A stretch of 64,000 nt of DNA from Halogeometricum limi (GTDB lineage Archaea > Halobacteriota > Halobacteria > Halobacteriales > Haloferacaceae), in assembly GCF_900115785.1 (NCBI RefSeq), contig NZ_FOYS01000001.1, positions 360,759 to 424,758 on the forward strand, read 5' to 3'. Numbering within the stretch: position 1 is the stretch's first letter; every line of letters starts with the position of its first letter. The notes beneath the pieces were generated by a model that saw only the letters and a program-made list of their open reading frames with translations, was not told where the DNA came from and did not search any database. A program made the position numbers and the translations under genes. Below are positions 17,235 to 26,100 of this stretch, piece by piece.

Positions 17235-18239
17235 TCAGGGCTCTGTCACCCGATACCGACTCCCTCGAGTCGCCCCGAGTTGTTCGATGAGGTCGTACTG
17301 TTCGAGGGACGCGAGATACCGGCGTCGTGTCGGGCGTGACTTTGGCGACTGCGCTTTGTGCTCGTACTCGTCGTGCAGGTCACTCGCAGCTATCTCTCCG
17401 GACTCGGAAATTATCGAATACAGGAGACGCTGATGTGTCGAAAGTCGTTCCTTGTTTCGCTCGTGGACTTCGATGCTGGCGGAGTCAGCGACGTCTTCGA
17501 CCAGATCGGGATTTAGTGTGTCGAGGGACCGAATCTCCGCTCGCTCGGCGGCACGACGGAGAAGTGTGATGGCGAGTCTCGCATCACCCGCTGCAAGGTC
17601 CGCGATGCGTTCGAGCGTCTCTCGGTCGGCTGCACCAGGATGTAGACCCGCCTCAACCCGACCCGCGACGATATCCGCGAGTTCGTCTGTTCGGTACTTC
17701 TCTAGTTCGATACTGACAGCGCTCCGGATTCGTGACTCGATTCGAACGTCCAGTTCGGAGAGCAGTTTGTCCTCGTCGACGCAGACCATCAGGAGCGTGA
17801 CGTTGGGTCGTTCATACAGTCCGGCAAGTAGCGAAGGGTCATCTAGAACGTCCACCTCATCGATAATGAAGACGAATTGGTCGTCGACGGACTCAACGCG
17901 GCCGTGATACTGATCGAGCGCCGTTGTATCTCGGTTGAGGTCGAGACCGATTCCGGCGTCTCGGAGGAGTGCGTGCAGTACACCGGCAGTTGTCGAGTTC
18001 GAGATGCAGTTTACGCACCCTGTTCGGACGCCGAGCGTTTCACGTTCGAGTTCACTGGCGACGAATTTAGAAGTCGTCGTCTTTCCGGCCCCTGATGCAC
18101 CCGTGATGAGAACGTTCTCTCCCGGTCGTCCCTCAGTTATCGGACGCAGACAGGTGGTCATGTGATTGATCGGTCCCTCTCGATGCTGTAACTCCGCCGG
18201 AACGAACTCGTCGCGAAGAGCCCGAGCATCACGTATCAT
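17235..18239 (-). CDS. Orc1/Cdc6 family replication initiator
   Basis: 334 aa from the ATG at 18239; a TTG at 18251 is in frame. AAA+ motifs: Walker A GASGAGKTTTSK, Walker B FVFIIDEVDVL, sensor-1 region VTLLMVCVDED and arginine-rich DVRIESRIRSAVSIEL, then a C-terminal winged helix (LSTHQRLLYSIISESGEIAA and SPKSRPTRRRYLASLEQYDL). It is shorter than chromosomal Orc proteins, as is usual for plasmid or provirus copies. It probably starts replication of the excised element. An inverted repeat in its promoter (18254-18288) may be its binding site. Confidence 0.88.
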   Translation of the reverse strand: MIRDARALRDEFVPAELQHREGPINHMTTCLRPITEGRPGENVLITGASGAGKTTTSKFVASELERETLGVRTGCVNCISNSTTAGVLHALLRDAGIGLDLNRDTTALDQYHGRVESVDDQFVFIIDEVDVLDDPSLLAGLYERPNVTLLMVCVDEDKLLSELDVRIESRIRSAVSIELEKYRTDELADIVAGRVEAGLHPGAADRETLERIADLAAGDARLAITLLRRAAERAEIRSLDTLNPDLVEDVADSASIEVHERNKERLSTHQRLLYSIISESGEIAASDLHDEYEHKAQSPKSRPTRRRYLASLEQYDLIEQLGATRGSRYRVTEP

Positions 18240-18253
18240 ATCTACCGACAATC

Positions 18254-18288
18254 TGTGGCGAACGGAGGAGTGGTATATGTTCGCCGCA
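18254..18288. promoter_or_regulatory. Inverted repeat around TATA box upstream of orc gene
   Basis: TGTGGCGAAC (18254-18263) and GTTCGCCGCA (18279-18288) form an inverted repeat with one mismatch across 15 bases that contain the TATA-like GGTATATG. The position fits an operator or an origin recognition element for the adjacent Orc1/Cdc6. No longer ORB-type G-string repeats are seen. Confidence 0.48.
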
Positions 18289-18343
18289 GAGCGGAAGTAG
18301 AGCCGCAGGAAGGATTATTAGTAAGTTGGTGTGACTGTTTGGT

Positions 18344-18742
18344 ATGGTTCGAGGACCAGTAACGAGACTCGTCGCGGACAACAGAGTCATCGGCGGCCTA
18401 TTCAGCTACTCAGTACTGTTCCTCGTCGGACTGTGGATTCTTGCGACGGTCGCGTTCGCTCTGTTCTTCATCATCGGTGTCTCGATAGGGTTCCTGCTCG
18501 ATATCGATTCAGCGCTCGGACTTCAGGCGAGCGCACTATTCGACCTTCTGTGGAAAGACGTCTTCCGTGCAACCCTCCCGTTTGCGATGTACTCGGCCGG
18601 AATCGCTGGAGCCATCGCGGTAGTGACTGGCGGGATGATCTACGCAGCGGGCTTCGTCGATTGGGTGCTGAGAAAGAGTCCGCGGTCGGTGCGACGAGTG
18701 ATTATCGGAAGGGCCGGCGGTCTGCTTCGCTCGGATAGGTGA
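18344..18742 (+). CDS. Hypothetical two-to-three-helix membrane protein
   Basis: 132 aa. A long hydrophobic segment at residues ~18-55 (FSYSVLFLVGLWILATVAFA then LFFIIGVSIGFLL) and another at ~82-108 (FAMYSAGIAGAIAVVTGGMI) are followed by a basic C-terminus. It reads toward the leftward structural operon and its last 41 bases overlap the end of the HExxH gene. Not recognised. Confidence 0.6.
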   Translation: MVRGPVTRLVADNRVIGGLFSYSVLFLVGLWILATVAFALFFIIGVSIGFLLDIDSALGLQASALFDLLWKDVFRATLPFAMYSAGIAGAIAVVTGGMIYAAGFVDWVLRKSPRSVRRVIIGRAGGLLRSDR

Positions 18743-19052
18743 ATACGGCCCAGTTCGCCGCGAGAATCACGAGAAGGCCGAGTTCGTGAATGGCTAACTG
18801 CTCGAGCGTCGACGCCGTCGGGATACCGAAGAGAGCGACGAGCACCAGGAGGATGCCGAGACCGACGAGCGTCGGCGCGAGGTGGGCGAGTCGCACGGCC
18901 CAGGTGGGCGTCGAGGCGGACCAGTCGAACTTGACGCGGGGGTCGGCCCCGGCGAGTTCGATGTCGACGTCGGCCCAGGGGAGTGCGAAGGCGGCGTGGG
19001 TCAACTCGTGGAGTGGCACGGAGGGCGTGGTGAGCCACGTTCGGAGCGTCAC
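18702..19052 (-). CDS. Membrane protein with HELTH (HExxH) motif, M50-like metalloprotease candidate
   Basis: 116 aa from a GTG at 19052 that overlaps the upstream stop (GTGA). The N-terminus reads PSVPLHELTHAAFALPWADV with H15-E16-x-x-H19, the zinc-metalloprotease signature. Two to three membrane helices follow (APTLVGLGILLVLVALFGIP and IHELGLLVILAANWAVFTY). Haloarchaea have small M50-like or DUF3267-type proteins of this kind. A third zinc ligand is not obvious. As the last gene of the leftward operon it might process an envelope protein. Confidence 0.66.
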   Translation of the reverse strand: MTLRTWLTTPSVPLHELTHAAFALPWADVDIELAGADPRVKFDWSASTPTWAVRLAHLAPTLVGLGILLVLVALFGIPTASTLEQLAIHELGLLVILAANWAVFTYPSEADRRPFR

Positions 19053-19303
19053 GACATCTCACCCATGGCGAGAACGCAGAGTATCAGCGTGCAGTTCAGC
19101 GCCGCGTAGGCGATGATGGCGCTCTGCGAGATGGAGAAGGCGATGTCCGGCGGGAGCAGTCCCGCCGTCGCCTTCGAGCGACCGAACACCATCGCGGCGA
19201 ACAGGAAAAGTTCGATGGTGAGGAGGACGTGACCAGCGACCTCCTGAGAAGAGAGGTCGTCCTTCGAGACGTGCGCGCGAAGGTCCTCGACGAGAGCCAT
19301 CAT
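19049..19303 (-). CDS. Small two-helix membrane protein
   Basis: 84 aa. Its ATG at 19303 overlaps the preceding stop (ATGA), and its end overlaps the next gene. Hydrophobic segments at ~25-42 (VLLTIELFLFAAMVFG) and ~56-80 (SQSAIIAYAALNCTLILCVLA) flank a short polar loop. No family recognised; part of the leftward operon of membrane proteins. Confidence 0.66.
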   Translation of the reverse strand: MMALVEDLRAHVSKDDLSSQEVAGHVLLTIELFLFAAMVFGRSKATAGLLPPDIAFSISQSAIIAYAALNCTLILCVLAMGEMS

Positions 19304-19593
19304 GCAATCACCATCCGGTAGAGAGTGGTGAAGACGGCGATGGCGATGGTCATGAAGATGACCGTCCAGGCGACGCCGAGAAGGACTCCGGGGAGGATGG
19401 GGATGGCGAGCGCGGAGAGAAGGATGAGCAGGACGCTCGGCATGATGTAGTCGCCGGTCTTCATGTACATCGGGATGATGACGATGCCGACGACGAACAT
19501 CGCGAGGACGGGTTCAGAGCCTCCGAAGGCACTCGCGAGACCGTCGGTGAAGCAAGTGTGGGCGTCTTCGGTGAGCCAACAGTCGACGCTCAT
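19300..19593 (-). CDS. Small three-helix membrane protein
   Basis: 97 aa from the ATG at 19593, overlapping its neighbours by four bases on each side. An extracellular-like N-terminus with two cysteines (VDCWLTEDAHTCFTDG) precedes three hydrophobic segments (VLAMFVVGIVIIPMYM, YIMPSVLLILLSALAIPILP, LLGVAWTVIFMTIAIAVFTT). It resembles small subunits of membrane assemblies. Not assigned to a family. Confidence 0.66.
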   Translation of the reverse strand: MSVDCWLTEDAHTCFTDGLASAFGGSEPVLAMFVVGIVIIPMYMKTGDYIMPSVLLILLSALAIPILPGVLLGVAWTVIFMTIAIAVFTTLYRMVIA

Positions 19594-19958
19594 CGGATGT
19601 TGAACCCCCTGATGATCTGGTACGCGCCGAGGTAGTTCACGAGTTGGATCGGGATGGCGATCGGGTAGGCGAACCAGTCGGGGAATCCGACGTTGGTGAG
19701 GACGACGGGGAGCATAAGGCTCCACTTGAACATCCCGATGACGGCTCCGACGGCGGTGGTTGTGAATCCGAGGTAGCTGGACGACCCGCCGCCTCGATCA
19801 GCGCGATAGTCTGACGTTTCGCTTTCGAGTTGGTCCACGTCGTCCTGGAGGCCGGTGGCGCGCTGGACGCCAATTTTTTCGGAGAAACCGGAGCCGCCCA
19901 TAATCGCGCCGGAGACGGCGAAGGACAAGACGAGGAGCATGGGAACTGTGACTTTCAT
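19590..19958 (-). CDS. Membrane protein with signal-like N-terminus and coiled segment
   Basis: 122 aa. An N-terminal hydrophobic helix (VPMLLVLSFAVSGAIMGGSG) is followed by a polar, helical middle (LQDDVDQLESETSDYRADRG) and two more hydrophobic stretches (FTTTAVGAVIGMFKWSLMLP and YPIAIPIQLVNYLGAYQII). It overlaps the spike gene's stop by four bases (ATGA) and so is translated directly after it; a function with the spike protein is plausible. Confidence 0.64.
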   Translation of the reverse strand: MKVTVPMLLVLSFAVSGAIMGGSGFSEKIGVQRATGLQDDVDQLESETSDYRADRGGGSSSYLGFTTTAVGAVIGMFKWSLMLPVVLTNVGFPDWFAYPIAIPIQLVNYLGAYQIIRGFNIR

Positions 19959-22666
19959 ACTTGGTCTCCGAAGTCTGCGGCGAGCCCGAGGAGTGCGACA
20001 GCACCGGCGAGACCGACGTAGGTCATCGGCAGGTCGATCCAGCCGAGCCACGAGAGGCCGGTGGCGATAACGACGACACCGACAGCGCCGACGCGGGAGA
20101 GCGTCGAGGGGAAGAGCGCGGCGATGCAGACGAGCAGGAGGAATCCCGCGAGCGTCGACCACCGCGAGTCGATGGGGATCGTGGTCTCGATGGCGGCCGT
20201 CGAAGAGACGGGCTCGGTGATGCTGATCGTGCTGTTCCGTTGGATGGTCATCTCGACGACCCAGTCGGTCTCGTTCTGGGAGCCGGTGAGTGGGTAGGTG
20301 TACTGGTAGGTGTTGACCGCACCGAGCGAGTCGTTCAGCAGGACGTTCGACTCGTTCCCTCGTTCGTGGATGAGGATGTCGAAGGATGTCGTGTTGTCTT
20401 CGGGGTCCTCGTAGGCCACGACGAGGTTGTCCGACGACTCGTTGACGAACGCGTCGTACTGGAAGGTGTCTCCCTTGGGCGACGCCCAGCGAATCTGTCC
20501 GACTTCGAGCGTCGCCGTCCCGTTCACCGTCGGAACGTAACTCCCGAGATCGCGCCGGTCACCGTCGGTGTTCTCGATGATGAGCCGATAGCGAACGCCT
20601 TCCTCGAGGTAGGTTTTGAAAACGGCGTCGGAACCGAGGGTGTCACCAGCAACAGCCTGCCACTCGTACGTGCCGTTCTTCTCGATCGGGCGCTCGACGT
20701 AGAGTGTCGTCTCGGATGGCTCGAACTCGCCGGTGAGGTCGTTCAGGGTGAGTTCTTGATAGACCGCGTCGGCGGAGTCCGGAAGCAGGTAGACCGTTCC
20801 CTGGTCGAAGACTGAACGAATGGCGACAGTTCGACTCCGGTAGCCGTCGACAGAGATGGTGACGATGTAGCCGCGGTCGACAGGGACGCCAGTCAGGTTG
20901 ATCGTGCCGTCGGATGTCTGCTTCTCGAAGATGAGGTCGCCAGAGTAGAGCTTCGCAGAGACGGTCGCGTTGCCGTCGATGAGCTCTCCCGATGAGACGT
21001 TCTCGATTCGGAGGGTCGACGGGGATCGAATCGTCCGAGAGTTGGATTCGACGGTGTTTCCGTAGTCGTCGGAGACGTTGACGAACCAGTCGACTTCGCC
21101 GCCGTCCATCTGGTATTCGACGCTGGCGGTGCCGTTGGCGTTCAGCGTATCCGTCCCAACGACATCACCATCGACGACGAAGTCGGCTGTGAGGGTATCG
21201 CCGTCGAAAGCGAAGTCGGAGTCGGTGAGGTCGGCGGAGAGCGTGACGTTGCGAGTCGTGAGGGATGTGTTATCTGCTGGGCTGAGGCTGTCGATAGCGG
21301 GCGAGAAGTGCTGGACCTCGAACGACCACGTGGAAGACGTGTTCGTCCCTCCATGGTCGTCAGTTAGCACGACGTGCCAAGTGTGACTCCCGTCGGATAA
21401 CCCGCTGGCTGTTGTCGAGACGGTACCTGCGTTGGAAACTGTCGTCTCGTCGATTTTCGATCCGTCGACGAACCATTCGACAGTGACGTTCTCTCCCTGT
21501 GCAGATCCAAACTGATCGTCAGTAACGTCGACTGAGAGATTGGTTCCTGAGTAACGAGAGACCTCTCCTCCCGAGGGCGATGCGGATCCATTGGTGACTT
21601 TCGGTGCGTCGTTGGTGAAGTAGACCGAGTCGCTATCGAGTTCGGCCATTGGATCGGGGCCTGTCTTCGCAAACTCGACCTTCACACGCCACTTATCAGA
21701 GGTTACAGAGGTCAGATCGGATGATTTCATACCTCCAGTGGTGTAGACCGACGAGTCAACTGTCGTCCACGACCCGTCGTCGTTGGCGTCGTGCTGCCAG
21801 GTGACGGTTGCGTTCGCGTTCGAGAGGCTGAGGTCGACACGACCCTCAGACGGGTCTGTGACGTCGTGGGTCGAAGAGGTGTAAGTTCCTGAGTCAGTCG
21901 TGTTCTGAGTTTCGAGAGAGATGTCGTCAACCCAGAAATTTGCCGTCCTTCGGCTCTTGAAACCGACCCCTTCGGGCGACCCCGTAGTTGTGTCAGAGAC
22001 CTCGTTGTCGTTGTCGGTACCGAGCGAGGTGCTGGACGAGTCCAATATCTCCAGATCGTAGGTGTCGTCCCTGATGTTGTATATTCTCACACCGATCCAC
22101 TGATCCTCTTGAACAGTTATCCCAGTCGGCTGATACTGGCTATTCGAGTCGATGGTCTGGACCTCGGCAGAACCTCCAGATGAGTGGACAAAAGAGACCA
22201 TCTCGCGCGTGGATCCAGTTCCGTCATGCAACGTAACCCGCGGGTCTTGATTAGAGCCAGCACTGAAGTCGTCGAACTGGACCCAAATCGTAGCCTCGCT
22301 GATTTCTGTTCCGAATACCTTTCGGGTGTTCCCGAAGTTGTAGTTCTGAGTCCCGAGGTACTCCATCGAGAACGTGCCTGAGCGGACTCGGGATGTGGAG
22401 GCCTCGTAATCGTCGGTGTTAGACCATCCGTCGATCGATCCATCCTCGAAGTTTTCGTTCACCGAGGTTGGCGGCAGTTCGACGACTGCTGATGGCCCGG
22501 ATCCGCTGACGGAGACGTTATCGAGGGTCCCATTCGAGAGTTCGGTTGCTGTGTCGTGTTCGGATCCGAGTGCTGTATTGGTGCCCGCTGCTGCGACGGG
22601 CGCGACGCTGACGACGAGATAGACCATCGCTACCGCAAGAACAGTAGTTTTCGAGGGCCACCTCAT
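19955..22666 (-). CDS. Large secreted, membrane-anchored spike-like protein
   Basis: 903 aa from the ATG at 22666. A Sec-type signal (TTVLAVAMVYLVVSVAPVAAA) is followed by a beta-rich ectodomain: a lectin/LamG-like region (~55-230; NENFEDGSIDGWSNTDDYEA, ANFWVDDISLET), repeated Ig/fibronectin-like units (for example SGTNLSVDVTDDQFG, NVTVEWFVDGSKIDETTV, RNVTLSADLTDSDFAFDGDT), a PEGA/carboxypeptidase-regulatory-like stretch (VPVDRGYIVTISVDGYRSRT), and three C-terminal hydrophobic helices. Many N-x-S/T sequons suggest heavy N-glycosylation. It is the best candidate for a receptor-binding surface protein of a particle or transfer apparatus. Confidence 0.78.
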   Translation of the reverse strand: MRWPSKTTVLAVAMVYLVVSVAPVAAAGTNTALGSEHDTATELSNGTLDNVSVSGSGPSAVVELPPTSVNENFEDGSIDGWSNTDDYEASTSRVRSGTFSMEYLGTQNYNFGNTRKVFGTEISEATIWVQFDDFSAGSNQDPRVTLHDGTGSTREMVSFVHSSGGSAEVQTIDSNSQYQPTGITVQEDQWIGVRIYNIRDDTYDLEILDSSSTSLGTDNDNEVSDTTTGSPEGVGFKSRRTANFWVDDISLETQNTTDSGTYTSSTHDVTDPSEGRVDLSLSNANATVTWQHDANDDGSWTTVDSSVYTTGGMKSSDLTSVTSDKWRVKVEFAKTGPDPMAELDSDSVYFTNDAPKVTNGSASPSGGEVSRYSGTNLSVDVTDDQFGSAQGENVTVEWFVDGSKIDETTVSNAGTVSTTASGLSDGSHTWHVVLTDDHGGTNTSSTWSFEVQHFSPAIDSLSPADNTSLTTRNVTLSADLTDSDFAFDGDTLTADFVVDGDVVGTDTLNANGTASVEYQMDGGEVDWFVNVSDDYGNTVESNSRTIRSPSTLRIENVSSGELIDGNATVSAKLYSGDLIFEKQTSDGTINLTGVPVDRGYIVTISVDGYRSRTVAIRSVFDQGTVYLLPDSADAVYQELTLNDLTGEFEPSETTLYVERPIEKNGTYEWQAVAGDTLGSDAVFKTYLEEGVRYRLIIENTDGDRRDLGSYVPTVNGTATLEVGQIRWASPKGDTFQYDAFVNESSDNLVVAYEDPEDNTTSFDILIHERGNESNVLLNDSLGAVNTYQYTYPLTGSQNETDWVVEMTIQRNSTISITEPVSSTAAIETTIPIDSRWSTLAGFLLLVCIAALFPSTLSRVGAVGVVVIATGLSWLGWIDLPMTYVGLAGAVALLGLAADFGDQV

Positions 22667-22944
22667 CGCTGCCTCCGGGCGGCCATCTGGGCCACTTGCT
22701 GTTTCTCGCGCGTCACCGAGGAGACGACCAGATAGACGAGCAGGTCGATGAAGAAGATCGGAACGAGCAGCGTGTAGGAGACGAACTGAATCTGTTCGAG
22801 CGGTTCGGAGACCCACGTGTTCTGGACGTAGGGAAGCGACTCTGCAACCGCGAACGCTTCGGCACCGGCCGTGTTCAGAAAGACAACCAAGCCGACGACC
22901 TGGGCGACGCCGATGGCGACGAAGATGACGGTGCGAAGGTTCAC
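22663..22944 (-). CDS. Small two-helix membrane protein
   Basis: 93 aa from a GTG at 22944 overlapping the upstream stop (GTGA). Helices: VIFVAIGVAQVVGLVVFLNT near the start and FVSYTLLVPIFFIDLLVYLV near residue 65. It ends in a basic tail (TREKQQVAQMAARRQR) probably in the cytoplasm. The stop overlaps the spike gene start (ATGA). Translational coupling and topology suggest an envelope or apparatus subunit; no homologue recognised. Confidence 0.65.
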   Translation of the reverse strand: MNLRTVIFVAIGVAQVVGLVVFLNTAGAEAFAVAESLPYVQNTWVSEPLEQIQFVSYTLLVPIFFIDLLVYLVVSSVTREKQQVAQMAARRQR

Positions 22945-23195
22945 GACGGCGACCCTCCGAGCAGGACTCCACGAGAGAGCGCCGTCACGAAGACGCCGAC
23001 GATGACGATCGAGAGGAACCACGTCACGACTTGCTGAGCGTAGAGGCAGTTCTGTGCGCCCTCGACGACGGTCGGCCACTTCGGGTCACAGGCGACGTCG
23101 AGCATGGGATCGGTGAAGGTCTCCAGGACGTCCTGGAGGAGCACCGAGACGAAGGCGACCAGACCGATCTGGAGGTAGGTGAAGAACGTCGCCAT
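22941..23195 (-). CDS. Small membrane protein with conserved-looking cysteine loop
   Basis: 84 aa. Its ATG at 23195 overlaps the stop of the 1014-aa gene (TGATG). A first hydrophobic helix (YLQIGLVAFVSVLLQDVL) leads to a loop with two cysteines (DVACDPKWPTVVEGAQNCLY), then a second helix (VVTWFLSIVIVGVFVTAL). The loop cysteines could form a disulfide outside the cell. Unassigned. Confidence 0.64.
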   Translation of the reverse strand: MATFFTYLQIGLVAFVSVLLQDVLETFTDPMLDVACDPKWPTVVEGAQNCLYAQQVVTWFLSIVIVGVFVTALSRGVLLGGSPS

Positions 23196-26100
23196 CAGCG
23201 ACCACCGAACTCCTGAGACCAGAGGTCCTCGACGTCGGCGATGCCGGTGCGCCAGGTATTCTGCCAGATGTCGGTGTCCCAGAACTGGTTACGTCGCGTC
23301 TGGTCGGACGCGGCTTCGTCGAACCGTTCGCGCTCTCGCTCCTGTTCGCGTTCCCACATCCGCTCGAGTTCGGACTCTCGTTCCTGTTCGACGCGCGCGG
23401 CCTCGAAGGTCGGGTCGACTCGCGTCTCGGTCGTGAGTTCGGTGAGTCGCTCCTGCTCCATCTCTTGGAGGCGCTCGAACTCGGCGACCATCTCGACTTC
23501 GGGCTGACCGACGCGTTCGAGTTCGGTCGGTCGTCCTCGGGTGCCGACGCGGGTGTCGGTTCGTCCGCGTTCACCGACACGAGTCTCGGCTCTGGCTGTG
23601 AGGTCCGTGACCTGGTCGAGTTCGCGCTGGGACTGTTCGAGGAGACTCTCGCGCTGTCGGTCGTCGACAGTGACCTCCGCGCCGGTGGGTTCGCGCTGGT
23701 TTCTGAGCGCGCGCATATTCTCCTCGAGGCGCACGCGTTCGGCACGCCGTCGGAGTTCGGCGGCCTCGGCGGCGGGGTCGGTTCGCTCCTGCTTAGCGAG
23801 CATCTGCCGGAGGTCGTCTTCGGGGACGCGCTTGAGCGCCTGCGACTGTCGGAAGTTCTCTTCGACAGTCCGACCGAGCGGGTAGTCCCACTCGTTGAGT
23901 TCGGGTTCGGTCGCAGGGCGTTCGACACCGCGTCCGATGTCCTGCGTGCTGTCGGCACCGGGTCCAGGCTCGAACGTCCGGCGCTGCTGGAACTCGGGGA
24001 CGCTGTCGCGAACCTCAGGGCCGTACCGCTCGGCGGTCTCGTACTCGACTTGCTCCTGTGCCTGTCGGGCGAGTTCGGAGCGGTCGTCGCGAGGCGCGTC
24101 GATGTCCTCACCACTGACGACGTCGGGTTCGTCGCGAGTCTCGGCTCGTCGAGGACCGCCGAGTTGGAGTTGCGCGCGGTCGTTGTCCGAGCGGACGAAC
24201 TGTTGGAGTTTCTCGGCCTCGGACTCGGCGAACTTGTTGACGAAGTCGCGTTTGGTGCGGCCGATGGTACGGGAGAGCTTCGAGGTGGCGGCCATCGCGA
24301 TCTCCTCGTTGTCGATGCGACCACCGGGGACCGCGTCGAGGAACCGCTGCCCGGTCGCGGACCTGGAGGCGACACGAGTGGCGACGGACGAGGCGAGTTC
24401 TTCGCCGGGCTGGACGGCGTAGCGGGCCGCCGTTCCGGCCTTCCCGGCCTTAGATGCGGCACCGAGCGCACCGGCAGAGACGGCGAGAGAGCCGACGCCC
24501 TGTCCGATGGTGTTCGAGGGCTTCGCCTTGAACCGATCCACGAGCGATACTCCGGCTGCTTCTCCAGCGCCGAGAGTTTGTGTCACGAAATCGCCTCCAC
24601 GCCCAGCGGCTGCTTCCTCGGCACCGTACTTGACGAACTCGCCGGCCTCGAGGACGCCACCGGCGACGCGGGGGACGTTCCCGAGTTGGACAGCACCAGC
24701 GACGATACCGCTCTGGAACTCTTCGGCCTTCGTCCGGCCGTCGGTGCTGGACTCGAGGCGGTTCTGTGCCCACTCGGGAAGGTAGTCGTCGACGGCGTCG
24801 TAGGACTCGCGAGTGATGACCTGAGTCGGGCCGTACTTCTCGTTGGCGTCGACGACGCCGTCAGCGAATCGGTCGTAGCCGTCGGCTTGTTCGCTGAGGA
24901 ACTGTTCGACTTCGTCCTCGTCACCGCCGAGACCGAAGGACCAGTCGACGTCGCCGAAGCGCTCTCGTTCTCGCCGAGCCTCGTCCTCCGAGAGGACTTT
25001 CGCGCGGACCTTCCCGTTCTCGACGCCGGTGATCCGGACCATCGAGGGGTCGACGCCGACGTCGCGGGCTATCTTCTGACGCTTCTCCTCACGGATGTCG
25101 TCGGGGAGTTGAGAGTCGTTGTCGGTCGCGCCGACGCGTTCGAGAATCTCGTCCTGAGCCATCTGGCCTTCGCGGAGGTACTGCTCTTCTCGGGCGTCGC
25201 CGTTGGTGGCGATGCCGCCGCCGCTGACTCGCGGTTCTCGTCGAGAGGAGAGCGTGGTGTCGGCTTGTGACCCGGTGGTTGGTTCTCGACGCTCGTTCGC
25301 ACGTCGCCGGAACTCTTGGGCAGCGTCCTCGTTGAAGACGAATCGTCGGGTGACGGTGCGGCCGTCGGCGGTCTTGACGGTGGCGACGTAGCCGCCTTCG
25401 GTGGCCTCGCGAACGTCGGTGGAGCGGACGTCGCCGTCGACCTCCTCGCGGACGCGCTCGTTGACGAGGTTCATCTCGGCCTGGTCCTGGAGCTTGTCGC
25501 GTCCGCTGTCGGTGAGTCGGACGTCGACGTTTCCGGAGTCCTTGATGACGAACTGGTAGTCGTCGCCGTCGAGTTGGTCTCCGTACTGCCGTTCGATGGC
25601 TCCGCGCTGCTGGTTGATCTGGTACTGGACGGCGGAGTTGTCGACGTCGAGGTCGCTCCGGTTGACGACTTGTGGGGTGTCTGGTTCGGGCGCGGAGCGA
25701 CTGTCGGACTGAGTGCCGCTGGGCTGTTGGTTCCTCGAGGGACGACGCCGGGGCCGTCCGGGGTCGTCGGGACTCGATGGACCTCCTTCTGCGAAGGGGT
25801 CGTCGGTCTGACGTCCGGGTGGATCGGAGGACTTCGGCTGTGGGTCGGGGGACGGCGAGTTTCCGCCGTTCGAGGACCCGCCGCTGTTCCCGTTCGACGA
25901 CGACCCTCCGCCGCCTCCACCTCCGGAGGGACGAATCGGGTCGTTGGTCTGCCGTCCGGGCGGGTCTGGCGATGGATCGGAGCCACCGGACGAGGGACTC
26001 GAGCCGCCGCCTCCACTGCCACCGGAGGAGCGGTTTCGACTCCCGGAGGACGAGCCACCGCTGCTACTGCTTCCGCCTCCGGAGGGACGCATGGGGTCGT

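Noticed and set aside
23465..25270. 601-aa open frame on the plus strand
   Set aside because: Antisense to the 1014-aa element gene, which has a Shine-Dalgarno site and overlaps its operon neighbours.
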